Positions 1 through 9,174 are shown, numbered from the stretch's first letter. The stretch is 38,125 nt of DNA from Candidatus Woesearchaeota archaeon (GCA_016188265.1 JACPID010000005.1:1-38125); one strand, 5' to 3'. Notes: generated by a model not told the origin, from the letters alone. Numbers and translations are program-made.

Positions 1-1
1 T

Positions 2-2881
2 ATGGAAAATAATATTGTGCATCTTGAAAAACAGTATGAATCTGAAGAGATTGAACAACTCTTAATACCAACAGTTAGAGCATGGTTTTTTAATAGGTTT
101 AAAGAGTTTTCAATACCTCAAAAATTTGGTGTTATGGAAATACACAAAAGAAACAATATTCTTGTTTCAGCACCAACAGGGGCAACAAAGACTCTTACAG
201 GGTTTCTCGCAATTCTTAATGAACTTGTTGATTCAGCAGAAAAAGGAATTCTTCAAGATAAAATATACTGTGTTTATATTTCACCATTAAAAGCGCTTAA
301 TCAAGATATTTATGTTAATCTTATTGAACCGCTTAAACAAATTGAAGAAATTGCTGGAAAAGATTTAGGAATAAGAGTTGCAGTAAGAACAGGAGATACA
401 ACTGCTGCTGAAAAATCAAAGATGTTGAAAAAAGTTCCTCACATACTTATAACAACTCCAGAATCTTTAGCAATAGTTCTTTCATCTTTAAGATTTAAAG
501 AGCATTTAAAAAAAGTTGATTGGGTTATTGTTGATGAAATTCATTCTTTAGCAGAAAATAAACGCGGAGTGCACTTGTCATTATCTCTTGAAAGATTACA
601 AAGATTAAGCAGTCATCTTTGCAGAATTGGTTTATCAGCAACAATTAGCCCTTTAGAAAAAGTTGCGCAATTTTTAGTAGGTCATGAAAGATCATGCAGA
701 ATAGTAGATGTTCAGTTTTTGAAAAATCTTGATTTGCAAGTTATTTCACCTGTTTCTAACTTAATTGATTGCCCTCATGCATTATTGCATAAAGAAATGT
801 ATACTCTTATTGATAGGCTTATTCAGGAGCATAAAACAACTTTGATTTTTACAAATACACGATCTGCAACAGAAAGAGTTGTCGACCATCTTAAAACGCG
901 CTTTCCAAAAAATTATCTGAATAATATTGGGGCTCATCATGGCAGTTTAAGCAAAGAATTAAGGCATTCTTTGGAAACAAGATTGCGCAATGGGGAGTTA
1001 AAAGTTGTTGTTTCTTCAACATCTTTAGAGCTTGGTTTGGATATTGGATTTATTGATTTAGTAATTTGTCTTGGCAGTCCGAAAAGTGTGGCGAGATTTC
1101 TTCAAAGATCTGGAAGAAGCGGTCATAGACTGCATGAAACAGTTAAAGCGCGTATTATTGTCATGGATCGTGATGATCTTGTAGAATGTTCTGTTCTTCT
1201 TAAATCTGCTATTGAAAAAAAAATTGATATTCTTCACATTCCTACAAATTGCTTGGATGTGCTTGCACAACAAATTTATGGCATGGCTTTAGAAGATGTA
1301 TGGAATGAAAAAGAATTATTTAAAATAGTTAAACAAAGTTATTGTTATAAAGATCTTTCTTGGCCTGATTTTCAGGAAATTCTTTCTTATCTCGCTGGTG
1401 AATTTGTTGATTTAGAAGAACGTTATATTTATGCTAAAATTTGGCGCAAAGATGGCGTTATTGGCAAGAGGGGTAAAATGAGCCGTGTTATTTACATGAT
1501 GAATATTGGAACAATACCTGATGAATCGTTTATAACTGTTAAAATTGGTGATCAAGTGATTGGGAAGCTTGATGAATCTTTTTTAGAACGATTAAAACCA
1601 GGAGATGTTTTTGTTCTTGGAGGTGATACATATCAATTTAAGTTTAGCAGAGGCACTGTTGCACAAGTTATTGCATCTGCAAACAGGCCTCCTACAGTTC
1701 CTTCTTGGATTAGTGAACTGCTTCCATTAAGTTTTGATCTTGCTTTAGAAATTAGCAGGTTTAGAAGGTTGATGTATGAAAAGTTCAATCATAATAAAGA
1801 GAAGCAAGAAATCATTGAGTTTATTCATAATTACTTGTATGTTGATACTAATGCAGCTAGTGCAATTTATGAATACTTTAAAGAACAGTATGATTATTGC
1901 CACAAAATACCTAATGATAATTTAATCTTAATAGAAAATTATAATGATGAAAGAGAAAACAAAATTATTTTCCACACTTTATTTGGCAGACGAGTTAATG
2001 ATTGTTTAAGCAGAGCTGTTGCTTTTATTGTATCTAGAAAAGAACATAAAAATATTGAGTTGGGCATTAATGACAATGGTTTTTATTTAAGCGGTAATAA
2101 AATTAATGCTAAAGAAGCGCTTAATCTTTTGCGTGCAGGCAAAATTGATATGATAATGAATCAAGCAATTGAGCATTCTGAAGCGTATAAGCGCAGGTTT
2201 AGGCATTGTGCAGCTCGTGCAATGATGATTCTTCGTAATTATATGGGCAGGCAAAAAAGAGTTGGAAGACAACAAGTCAGCAGCCAGATTTTGTTGTCAG
2301 CCCTGAGAAGGTTGAATGAAAACTTTTCTATAATTAAAGAAGCAAAAAGAGAAGTTCTTGAAGATGTGATGGATATTGAAAATACTAAGAAAATTGTAAA
2401 ATTAATTGAAGAAAGTAAAATAAAGATTTCAGAAATTAATTCTCAACTTCCAAGCCCTTTTTCTTTTAATATTGCTCTGCAAGGATACATGGATGTTATG
2501 AAAATAGAAGAAAAGCATGAATTTTTACGAAGAATGCACGAGCTTGTTTTAGAAAGAATAGGCCAAAAACCAGTTAAAAAATATTTAGAACCTCATAAAA
2601 TTTATGATGAATTCTGGAAAAAAGAAGCAGAACAAAAAAAAGCTTATGAAACAGATGAAAAAACACAGCTTATTGAACATGCACGCGTAGCAATTCAAAA
2701 ATTAAAATTACCTAGAGATTATCTTGAAGAAATAGCAAATCTAGTTCAAGGAGATCGTAAAAGTTTTAGACCTGATTTTATTCAATGGCTGGATCAGCTT
2801 GGAAGAAAACCTGTTCCAAAAGCAATAAGCGACAAACTAGCAAAGTACTTAATTAAAGCAAAAGAAGAAGTGAAAGCATAA
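2..2881 (+). CDS. lhr: Lhr-type superfamily 2 ATP-dependent helicase
   Basis: A 959-residue protein of the Large helicase-related family: 3'-5' translocating nucleic acid helicases thought to act in DNA repair or RNA processing. Two RecA domains are visible: motif I at residues 57-64 (APTGATKT), motif II DEIH at 178-181, an SAT motif III, and motif VI QRSGRSGHR near 370. The long C-terminal part (about 400-959) matches the Lhr core extension, and the length is normal for an archaeal Lhr core. Motif I is odd: the Gly before the catalytic Lys is Thr. The ATG lies one base from the window edge, so a further-upstream start cannot be excluded. No operon partner is visible downstream; the next gene is convergent. 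Family assignment is secure, the exact substrate unknown. Confidence 0.93.
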   Translation: MENNIVHLEKQYESEEIEQLLIPTVRAWFFNRFKEFSIPQKFGVMEIHKRNNILVSAPTGATKTLTGFLAILNELVDSAEKGILQDKIYCVYISPLKALNQDIYVNLIEPLKQIEEIAGKDLGIRVAVRTGDTTAAEKSKMLKKVPHILITTPESLAIVLSSLRFKEHLKKVDWVIVDEIHSLAENKRGVHLSLSLERLQRLSSHLCRIGLSATISPLEKVAQFLVGHERSCRIVDVQFLKNLDLQVISPVSNLIDCPHALLHKEMYTLIDRLIQEHKTTLIFTNTRSATERVVDHLKTRFPKNYLNNIGAHHGSLSKELRHSLETRLRNGELKVVVSSTSLELGLDIGFIDLVICLGSPKSVARFLQRSGRSGHRLHETVKARIIVMDRDDLVECSVLLKSAIEKKIDILHIPTNCLDVLAQQIYGMALEDVWNEKELFKIVKQSYCYKDLSWPDFQEILSYLAGEFVDLEERYIYAKIWRKDGVIGKRGKMSRVIYMMNIGTIPDESFITVKIGDQVIGKLDESFLERLKPGDVFVLGGDTYQFKFSRGTVAQVIASANRPPTVPSWISELLPLSFDLALEISRFRRLMYEKFNHNKEKQEIIEFIHNYLYVDTNAASAIYEYFKEQYDYCHKIPNDNLILIENYNDERENKIIFHTLFGRRVNDCLSRAVAFIVSRKEHKNIELGINDNGFYLSGNKINAKEALNLLRAGKIDMIMNQAIEHSEAYKRRFRHCAARAMMILRNYMGRQKRVGRQQVSSQILLSALRRLNENFSIIKEAKREVLEDVMDIENTKKIVKLIEESKIKISEINSQLPSPFSFNIALQGYMDVMKIEEKHEFLRRMHELVLERIGQKPVKKYLEPHKIYDEFWKKEAEQKKAYETDEKTQLIEHARVAIQKLKLPRDYLEEIANLVQGDRKSFRPDFIQWLDQLGRKPVPKAISDKLAKYLIKAKEEVKA

Positions 2882-2924
2882 CTCTTATTGGCCAAAAACT
2901 ACCTACTAAACTAAGTAGCGTCTA

Positions 2925-2987
2925 GTTCACTATAAAATGCTGTGCATTTTATGTGTACAGAACAAGATAAATTGCAAAACAATTTAT
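2925..2987. repeat. Tandem hairpin repeat, locus 1 (module C)
   Basis: Two adjacent stem-loops lie between the convergent helicase and winged-helix genes. The first has arms ATAAAATGC (2932-2940) and GCATTTTAT (2944-2952) around a 3-base loop. The second has ATAAATTG (2967-2974) and CAATTTAT (2980-2987). Bases 2925-2962 match 3695-3732 at about 31 of 38 positions, including one compensatory pair change at the stem base (T-A here, G-C there). The element could act as a terminator for either gene, but its similarity to the other locus marks it as a dispersed repeat. Confidence 0.75.
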
Positions 2988-3023
2988 GTGCGCCGATCCT
3001 GCCGCAAACAAACCGTGAGTTTT

Positions 3024-3371
3024 TCAAAAATCATCAGATGTAAATTGATCTTTATGCTCAGCAACATACACTAAACCCTTGCGAGAAATACGTACAAACT
3101 TATCAAGAATAAATGGAAAAAAACCATATAGTTGTGTTTCAACAAGCTTCTTTTTATGTAAATTTCTTACAAGCTCATAAACATCTCTCTGATTTAATCT
3201 ATTTGCCATGTTAAAGTCTCGCTCATGTACATCTTTTAATATGATATAAGGATCAAGAAAACCATATGTGTCTTTTTCTCCATCGTGTAGATACTCTTTA
3301 TAGAAAATATCTAGTATAACAGTTTCATCGCTTGATAATTGCACATCTTCAACTAGAGACTCTACACCCAT
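3024..3371 (-). CDS. Small winged-helix-like protein of unknown function
   Basis: An uncharacterised protein of about 115 residues. The second half (roughly residues 60-108) reads as a helix, a recognition-like helix and a hydrophobic beta-wing ending in a RISRKGLVYVAEH segment, which resembles small archaeal winged-helix DNA-binding proteins. The ATG at 3371 is preferred over an in-frame TTG six bases upstream, because the A/T-rich box TTTATAATAA (3391-3400, minus strand) sits 20-29 bases before it, the spacing expected for a leaderless archaeal transcript. The gene stands alone, flanked on both sides by palindromic repeats. No ligand or target can be assigned. A DNA-binding role is inference from predicted secondary structure only. 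Confidence 0.6.
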   Translation of the reverse strand: MGVESLVEDVQLSSDETVILDIFYKEYLHDGEKDTYGFLDPYIILKDVHERDFNMANRLNQRDVYELVRNLHKKKLVETQLYGFFPFILDKFVRISRKGLVYVAEHKDQFTSDDF

Positions 3372-3377
3372 GTTCAA

Positions 3378-3640
3378 GATTAAGAGAATGTTATTATAAA
3401 ATACTTTCGGTAAAAATTGACCTATACAGTAGCTTAATTAGTTTTAGTAAAAGACAAGAGGAGTTTCTTTGAGCTAATAACGGTTTTACGAGCCATTGTA
3501 GTGTTTTATTCTTTTGCGATTTTCCATAAATTGTTGAAGAATGTGGTGAATGATGTTGCTATTTCTGGATTTTTTATTACTAGATCAGAAATCAAAAATC
3601 AATTGTCAGACAGCCTCGAGCGTTTTTTAGAAATATGTCA
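3378..3640. other. Non-coding spacer with no recognisable gene
   Basis: Apart from the promoter of the small winged-helix-like gene at its left end, I see no convincing open frame, RNA gene or repeat. The longest ATG frame on the minus strand (about 20 codons from 3496) lacks a Shine-Dalgarno sequence and has no recognisable product. A T-run (TTTTTT, about 3613-3618) lies just before the hairpin-repeat block and could end a plus-strand transcript, but no such transcript is evident. Confidence 0.5.
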
Positions 3641-3747
3641 AGAACCACTGGTCAATAGACCAGTGGCATGAAACTTCGGTTTCAGCATCCAGTGGTTCAC
3701 AAGAAAATGCAACGCATTTTCTGTGCACAGAAAATCTTCGATTTTCT
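3641..3747. repeat. Hairpin repeat block, locus 2 (modules A and C)
   Basis: Successive stem-loops: CCACTGGTC/GACCAGTGG (3645-3653/3658-3666, loop AATA), TGAAAC/GTTTCA (3669-3674/3679-3684, TTCG loop), GAAAATGC/GCATTTTC (3703-3710/3714-3721) and AGAAAATC/GATTTTCT (3729-3736/3740-3747). The first shares its context, gtcaagaac plus the loop GTCAATAGAC, with 14762-14785. The third shares a 38-base frame with 2925-2962. The block lies in the spacer downstream of trkA. A chain of perfect hairpins with shared modules is a mosaic palindromic repeat rather than a single terminator. Confidence 0.8.
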
Positions 3748-3748
3748 A

Positions 3749-3800
3749 GTGCTTGAGCACACTAAGATTCCACTAGTGTTTCACTAGTGGAATCTTAGTG
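3749..3800. repeat. Hairpin repeat module B, 19-bp perfect stem at the 3' end of trkA
   Basis: A 5-bp hairpin GTGCT/AGCAC (3749-3760) abuts a 19-bp perfect inverted repeat (3760-3778 and 3782-3800) with a TTT loop. It ends 7 bases from the trkA stop codon, so it would form at the 3' end of the trkA mRNA and may terminate or stabilise it. The core CCACTAGTG TTT CACTAGTGG (3770-3790) recurs, inverted and with one change, at 14825-14845. Confidence 0.8.
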
Positions 3801-3807
3801 TTTAAAG

Positions 3808-4467
3808 TCATGCTTCAAATTTTGTTAAGAATTTATTCATATCTGCACTTGTTGCAACTACCACAATAACATCGTTTTCACAAATAATTTCTTCTGGTGA
3901 GGGAATAATTATTGTTTCTGCGCCATGCCTTACTGCAAGCACCATAACTCGATAAGATTTTCTTAAGTTAATATCTGCAAGTGTTTTGCCAACAAAATCT
4001 TTAGCAACTTTCACTTCTTTCACTCGATAATCAGGAGATATCTCGATAAATTCAAGAATATCAGATGAAGTTAGTTTATTGGCAAGTCTTATGCCGCTTT
4101 CTTTTTCTGGAAAAACAACTTTTGCACCAATTTTTTCAAGAATACGTCCATGCTCGTCATTATGTGCTTTTGCAATAACATTTTTTACTCCAAGATCCTT
4201 TAAGTTCAAGGTAACTAGCATGCTTGCGCTAAGTTCATGGCCTATGGCTACAATTACTGTTTCACAATTTTGAATGCCTGTTTCCCTCAATGCTTCTTTA
4301 TCTTCAGCGCTTACTTGTTTTGCAATAGAAACATAATCTTTTACTTTATCAAGAAATGCTTCATTTTTTTCAAGAGCCATCACTGGATAACCTAATTGTT
4401 CTAATGTGAGCGCAATGCTACTGCCAAATCTTCCTAGTCCAATAACTCCAAAGTTTGGTCTCGCCAT
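3808..4467 (-). CDS. trkA: TrkA/KtrA potassium-channel regulatory subunit (RCK domain)
   Basis: Cytosolic nucleotide-binding gating subunit of a Trk/Ktr potassium uptake system. The N-terminal Rossmann fold carries GLGRFGSSIA (residues 11-20), followed by an acidic ribose-binding position (E38) typical of TrkA-N domains. The C-terminal half (about 135-219) fits the TrkA-C ligand-binding domain. At 219 residues with one RCK unit it matches KtrA of bacteria rather than the double-domain E. coli TrkA. It lies 79 bases downstream of the membrane subunit gene on the same strand, but also has its own TATA-like box (4491-4500) 24-33 bases before the ATG. Gating by ATP/ADP or NAD(H) is known for the family, not shown here. 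Confidence 0.93.
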   Translation of the reverse strand: MARPNFGVIGLGRFGSSIALTLEQLGYPVMALEKNEAFLDKVKDYVSIAKQVSAEDKEALRETGIQNCETVIVAIGHELSASMLVTLNLKDLGVKNVIAKAHNDEHGRILEKIGAKVVFPEKESGIRLANKLTSSDILEFIEISPDYRVKEVKVAKDFVGKTLADINLRKSYRVMVLAVRHGAETIIIPSPEEIICENDVIVVVATSADMNKFLTKFEA

Positions 4468-4546
4468 ACAATTGCTAAATAAATACTGGTTTTTATATCT
4501 TCTTATTCTCAGGTGTGTATTTACCTAACTTTGCCACTTTATTGAG

Positions 4547-5938
4547 TTATCCAACAGCAACTCCTTCTTCAGGCAGTTGTACTTTGCTTTTGTGGGTTTT
4601 GCTAATTAGTAATATAAATGATAAAGGGCCCATTCTTCCAATAAACATTAAAAGAATGAGGATTGTTTGTGAATATACACTTGCTTGTGTAGTAAGCCCT
4701 GTGCTTAATCCAACAGTGCTAAATGCAGAAATTACTTCAAACAAACTTGCTTTTAAAGTTGCTCCTTCATGAGAACTTATGAGGAATGTTGCTCCAAAAA
4801 TAATGACTATGCTCACTAAGAGAATAACAAAGACTTTTTGAATAATTTCATCATTAATTCTTCGATTGAGTATTTCTGTGTGTGGTTTTTGCAGTATAAA
4901 ACTCAGTATTGTTGCAAATGCTAATGCAGCGGTTGTTGTTTTAATGCCTCCTGCAGTGCTGCCTGGAGAGCCGCCAATAAACATAAGAAAATCAAGTACA
5001 AGTGTGGATGGCAAGGTGAGCTTTGAAATGTCAATTGTATTAAATCCTGTGGTGCGTGCACTTATTGATTGAAAGCTTGCTGCTAGTATTTTACTAGGAA
5101 TGCTTAATGGTTGCAAAGTGTGTTCGTTTGTTCTTTCAAAAAATAAAATGCCTAAGGTTCCTATAATAATCAAAAAAAAACTCATAATCACAACAATCTT
5201 TGCATGCAAAGACATAACTGTTATCTCTTTTCTCCAAAGTTGCAATAATTCTGTTAATACAAAAAAACCAAGCCCGCCAGCAATAATTAGCAGCATTATT
5301 GTGATGTTTATAATAGGGTTTGTGGCAAATGCAGTTAAGCTTTGGAAATTACCCATAATATCAAAACCAGCATTATTAAAGGCTGAAATAGCATGGAAAA
5401 TGCCGTAGAAAACTCCTTTTTTTATGCCAAAATAAAAAGACCAAACAATTGAAAGCATAAACATTCCTAAACCTTCAAAAATAATTACTAATGCAAGTAC
5501 TTTTCTTCCAAAAGAAACAATATCTCCTAGTGAAGGTAAATTAAGTTGTTCTTGCATAAAAATACCTTGCTTTAATGGCATGTTGTTTCCTGTGAGAAAG
5601 AAAAAAGATAATACTGTCATATATCCTAAGCCTCCTAAATGAATGAGAAATAGTATGATTAAGTAACCAATTAAAGAGAAGGTATTTCCTGTGTCAACTA
5701 CTACTAATCCTGTAACTGTTGTTGCTGAAGTAGCAGTAAATATTGCTTGAAAGAACGTTATTGATTTTCCTGGCTTTAATGCAAAAGAACTCTGCAATAA
5801 AAAAGCACCTATGAGAATGATGAAGAAAAAACCTGTAATGATTAACTTAATAGGGCTTACTCTTTTTTTCAAAAGAGGTTTGTCAAAACGAGATGAAAAT
5901 AAGCGGACAGGTTCTCCAACATTTCTTTCTGGCTCCAT
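4547..5938 (-). CDS. trkH: TrkH/KtrB potassium uptake membrane subunit
   Basis: Membrane pore of the Trk/Ktr potassium transporter, four repeated M1-P-M2 units in 463 residues. All four selectivity-filter loops are visible with their glycine: TVTGL (G77), NNAGF (G191), TTGFN (G298) and TVGLS (G410). The conserved GGSPGSTAGGIKTTT segment follows the third repeat at 322-336. The short cytosolic N-terminus (about 30 residues) and the length are KtrB-like. The next gene encodes the matching RCK subunit, so the two probably form one complex. A box TATTTAAATA (5961-5970) sits 23-32 bases before the ATG, and the neighbouring Kef-type gene is transcribed divergently from the same 96-base spacer. Confidence 0.95.
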   Translation of the reverse strand: MEPERNVGEPVRLFSSRFDKPLLKKRVSPIKLIITGFFFIILIGAFLLQSSFALKPGKSITFFQAIFTATSATTVTGLVVVDTGNTFSLIGYLIILFLIHLGGLGYMTVLSFFFLTGNNMPLKQGIFMQEQLNLPSLGDIVSFGRKVLALVIIFEGLGMFMLSIVWSFYFGIKKGVFYGIFHAISAFNNAGFDIMGNFQSLTAFATNPIINITIMLLIIAGGLGFFVLTELLQLWRKEITVMSLHAKIVVIMSFFLIIIGTLGILFFERTNEHTLQPLSIPSKILAASFQSISARTTGFNTIDISKLTLPSTLVLDFLMFIGGSPGSTAGGIKTTTAALAFATILSFILQKPHTEILNRRINDEIIQKVFVILLVSIVIIFGATFLISSHEGATLKASLFEVISAFSTVGLSTGLTTQASVYSQTILILLMFIGRMGPLSFILLISKTHKSKVQLPEEGVAVG

Positions 5939-6034
5939 AACTATATTTCATAGAACAATGTATTTAAATATTAATGTTACAAACATAATCTTTATATTTA
6001 TCTAGCTCTATAAGTTTTGTAAAAAGAGGTTATT
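5939..6034. promoter_or_regulatory. Divergent promoter region for trkH and the Kef-type antiporter
   Basis: A 96-base spacer between head-to-head genes. Minus strand: box TATTTAAATA at 5961-5970 for trkH. Plus strand: box CTTTATATTTA at about 5990-6000, then Shine-Dalgarno-like AGAGGT (6025-6030) five bases before the antiporter ATG. The arrangement would let uptake and efflux be controlled together; no operator palindrome is evident. Confidence 0.55.
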
Positions 6035-7729
6035 ATGGTAGAAAGTATTTTTGTTTCATTAAGTGTCATTGTTTTAATAACTGCAGTTATTTCTGGCATC
6101 ATACGTTTGTTTCGTCAACCATTAATTATTGCGTATATTATTACAGGCATTGTTATAAGTCCGTATTTCTTAAATCTGTTGCATGCTGTTGATACTTTCA
6201 GGGCATTTTCACAAATTGGTGTTGCTTTATTGTTGTTTATTGTTGGCCTTAACTTGAACCCGAAGCTTGCAAGAGATGTTGGCTGGATTTCTGTTTTAAC
6301 AGGATTAGGGCAAGTAATTTTTACTGCAGGTATTGGTTACTATATTGCACAATATTTGGGTTTTGATTTTATAACTTCATTATATATTGCTGTTGCACTT
6401 ACTTTTAGCAGTACAATTATTATAATGAAACTTCTTTCAGATAAGGGGGAATTAGAAACTTTACATGGTAGAATTTCTGTTGGATTTTTACTTGTTCAGG
6501 ATTTTATTGCTATTCTTTTGCTATTATTTGCTTCTTCTTTAGGAACAGTTGGTATGGCTTCTTTTGTTGTTAGATCTTTTATTACAGGCATTTTGTTGAT
6601 TATTGTTTTATTTTTTATAAGTACAACTGTATTAAATAAGATAAGTTCGTGGATGGCTGAGTCGCAGGAACTTCTTTTTCTTTTTGCACTTGCTTGGTGT
6701 TTTTCTATAGCTTCAATTTTTGCATACTTTAATTTATCAATAGAAATAGGGGCTTTTATTGCAGGAGTTAGCTTGTCTTTTTCACCATATCATTATGAAA
6801 TGAGTTCAAGAATTAGGCCTTTGCGAGATTTCTTTCTTATTATGTTTTTTGTTTTATTAGGTTCGCAAATGGATTTTCGATTTATTTCACAATTTATTAA
6901 GCCAACAATTATTTTTTCACTTTTTATTTTAATAGGCAATCCTTTGATTGTATTCTTTATTATGCTTTTATTTCGTTATACTGCTAGAACAAGTTTTAAA
7001 GCAGGAATTACTGTTGCGCAAATAAGTGAATTTTCATTTATTCTTATAACTTTAGGAGTTAAAATTGGCCATATTCCTAGAGAAATTATTTCATTTATTA
7101 CTTTAGTTGGAATTATAACAATTGCAGGATCTACTTACTTGATCATGTATTCAGATAATATTTTTTCTACATTGTCAAAATTTTTGTTATTATTTCAAAG
7201 AAAAAAATTAATCAGCGATGGTGCTAAAAAAAGGACTTGCAAAATATTACTGCTTGGTTTTAATAGAATGGGCAGTAGTATATATGATGCATTAAGAGCT
7301 TATAAAAAAGACCTTCTTGTTATTGATTATGATCCTCAAATTATTAGAAAGCTTGAACAGTTTAAAATTCCTCACAGGTACGGTGATGTGTATGATTTGG
7401 AATTATTAGATGATATTTCATTAAAGAAAACTAAGATAATAATTTCTACTGTTGCTGATTATGATACTGATATGTTGATATTGAGAAAAATAAGAAAAGA
7501 AGCGCCATCTTCACTATACGTGTGTGTTTCTAAAAATATAAAGCATGCGCTTCAATTATATGACGCAGGAGCATCTTATATTATTACACCGCATATTTTA
7601 GGAGCGCAATATGCTGCTCACTTGCTTAAACAGCATGGCTTGAAAAAGAGTTTTTTAAAAAAAGAAAAAAGAAAACATATTAATCAGTTGTATAAAATAG
7701 TTCTTAACATGTATGGTGGGAAGATTTGA
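6035..7729 (+). CDS. Kef-type cation:proton antiporter (CPA2) with TrkA-N domain
   Basis: Integral membrane antiporter that likely exchanges K+ (or Na+) for H+. Residues 1-385 form about 12 hydrophobic segments of the CPA2 fold. The cytosolic tail carries a TrkA-N Rossmann domain starting with ILLLGFNRMGSS near 405, with an acidic ribose site in VIDYDP. The 564-residue length fits KefB/KefC relatives with a short C-terminus; no TrkA-C domain follows. It is divergent from trkH/trkA, so the locus pairs potassium uptake with efflux, both gated by nucleotide-binding domains. Ion specificity cannot be read from the sequence. Confidence 0.9.
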   Translation: MVESIFVSLSVIVLITAVISGIIRLFRQPLIIAYIITGIVISPYFLNLLHAVDTFRAFSQIGVALLLFIVGLNLNPKLARDVGWISVLTGLGQVIFTAGIGYYIAQYLGFDFITSLYIAVALTFSSTIIIMKLLSDKGELETLHGRISVGFLLVQDFIAILLLLFASSLGTVGMASFVVRSFITGILLIIVLFFISTTVLNKISSWMAESQELLFLFALAWCFSIASIFAYFNLSIEIGAFIAGVSLSFSPYHYEMSSRIRPLRDFFLIMFFVLLGSQMDFRFISQFIKPTIIFSLFILIGNPLIVFFIMLLFRYTARTSFKAGITVAQISEFSFILITLGVKIGHIPREIISFITLVGIITIAGSTYLIMYSDNIFSTLSKFLLLFQRKKLISDGAKKRTCKILLLGFNRMGSSIYDALRAYKKDLLVIDYDPQIIRKLEQFKIPHRYGDVYDLELLDDISLKKTKIIISTVADYDTDMLILRKIRKEAPSSLYVCVSKNIKHALQLYDAGASYIITPHILGAQYAAHLLKQHGLKKSFLKKEKRKHINQLYKIVLNMYGGKI

Positions 7730-7776
7730 TTATCATAAAACATAACTTTTTTAAAAGAATTAGCAATTATTAAAGT

Positions 7777-9174
7777 ATGGGGGAGAATTTATCTGAAATT
7801 ATTGAAGAATATAAAGTTTTGGACACTAATGTTCTTTTGCATGGTGGTGCAAAGGTATTGTCTGCTTTTAAGCCTAAGCGGAAAGATAAAGTTACAACTT
7901 TAATTATTCCGCTTGTTGTTTTTAATGAGCTTGATAAGTTTAAACGTGATATGAATACTCTTGGCAAAAATGCTCGTGCTGTGGCAAATGCCATTAAGGA
8001 AGCAAGAAAAAAAGAAGGCGGTTCTTTGTTGGATGGTGTGAAACTTTCTGATAATTATTATGTTAAATCAATTAGAAAATATGATGATAAATTAGATAAA
8101 GAATTTAATGGTGTTTTAGAGCAAAATAAGCCAGATACTGTAATTTTTAAAACTGCACTTAGTCTTCATCGACAAGGTAAAAAAGTTGAATTTGTTACCC
8201 ATGACACTATTCTTTCAAATATTGCTGATGCTTGCGGTATAACTGTTAATGAATGGGAAGATTTTAGTGTTTTAACAGATTACTCTTCTCTTTACAAAGG
8301 ACGTAGAATATTGTCTGTTCGTGATGGCTTGATTGATTCTTTTTATGAAAAAAAGCGTATTTCTCTTGAAGAGTTTATATATTGTGAAGATGAAAAAACT
8401 ATCAGATACGTTGAAAAAAATTCATTATTTTCAAATGAATATTTTTTACTAAAAAGTTTAGAAGCTTCTAAAAAAACAGCGCTTGCTCGTTATGATGCAG
8501 TAAAACAAAAACTTGTTCCACTTCATCCTTTAACTGAAAAAAATATTGGCAATCTTACTTGTAAAAATTATGAACAAAAATTTGCAATGGATGCTCTTCT
8601 TACTCCAGATATTTCTCTCGTACATTTAATTGGGCCTGCTGGAACTGGAAAAACTATTCTGGCGCTTGCTGCTGCTTGTTATGGTGTTATGGAAAAGATA
8701 TATAAAAAGATTTTTATTACAAAACCTCTTGTTGCAAGTGGGAAAAAAGATATTGGATTTTTGCCTGGATCAAAAGAGGAGAAATTAAAAAGTTGGGTTG
8801 CTCCTATTTATGATAATCTTCCCCTTTTGATAACTAATGAAAAAGAAATTAAGCAATTTAGTGAAAGCTATATTGAGGCTGAAGCAAGCACTTATCTTCG
8901 TGGAAGAAGTCTGCCTGAAATATTTTTTATTTTAGATGAATGTCAGAACGCAACGCCAGATGAAGTTAAAACAACAGTCACTCGTATTGGTGAAGATTCA
9001 AAAGTTGTTCTAACAGGGGATCCTTCTCAGATAGATGATCCTTATTTAAGTGATACAAATAATGGATTGTGCCATTCTAATGAAAGAATGAAAAAAGAAG
9101 ATTTTGTTGCTACAATATTTATGGAGCAATGTGTACGCAGTAAACTTTCTGAAGCTGCTGCTAAATTATTGTGA
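7777..9174 (+). CDS. phoH2: PIN-PhoH family protein (PIN nuclease fused to PhoH-like ATPase)
   Basis: Fusion of an N-terminal PIN ribonuclease domain (about 10-150) and a C-terminal PhoH-like P-loop ATPase (about 265-465). The PIN domain begins LDTNVLL with catalytic-type D16, and further acidic residues follow (for example in TPDTVIFK-like and THDT segments). The ATPase has Walker A GPAGTGKT at 286-293 and Walker B FILDE with D387-E388, then an arginine/sensor-like LTGDPSQID. Known relatives unwind and cleave RNA, often described as toxin-like or RNA quality-control enzymes. The ATG at 7777 follows an A/T-rich box by about 25 bases. It stands alone. The domain assignment is secure; the symbol follows the family name. 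Confidence 0.92.
   Translation: MGENLSEIIEEYKVLDTNVLLHGGAKVLSAFKPKRKDKVTTLIIPLVVFNELDKFKRDMNTLGKNARAVANAIKEARKKEGGSLLDGVKLSDNYYVKSIRKYDDKLDKEFNGVLEQNKPDTVIFKTALSLHRQGKKVEFVTHDTILSNIADACGITVNEWEDFSVLTDYSSLYKGRRILSVRDGLIDSFYEKKRISLEEFIYCEDEKTIRYVEKNSLFSNEYFLLKSLEASKKTALARYDAVKQKLVPLHPLTEKNIGNLTCKNYEQKFAMDALLTPDISLVHLIGPAGTGKTILALAAACYGVMEKIYKKIFITKPLVASGKKDIGFLPGSKEEKLKSWVAPIYDNLPLLITNEKEIKQFSESYIEAEASTYLRGRSLPEIFFILDECQNATPDEVKTTVTRIGEDSKVVLTGDPSQIDDPYLSDTNNGLCHSNERMKKEDFVATIFMEQCVRSKLSEAAAKLL

Noticed and set aside
3464-3500. Minus-strand mini frame of about 20 codons in the spacer
   Set aside because: Too short, no Shine-Dalgarno sequence and not similar to anything recognised.
2925-3800. 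CRISPR array
   Set aside because: The repeats are different nested palindromes, not a regular direct repeat-spacer array, and no cas gene is present.
4515-5408. Plus-strand frames opposite trkH
   Set aside because: Shadows of the hydrophobic trkH gene, whose pore motifs are complete.
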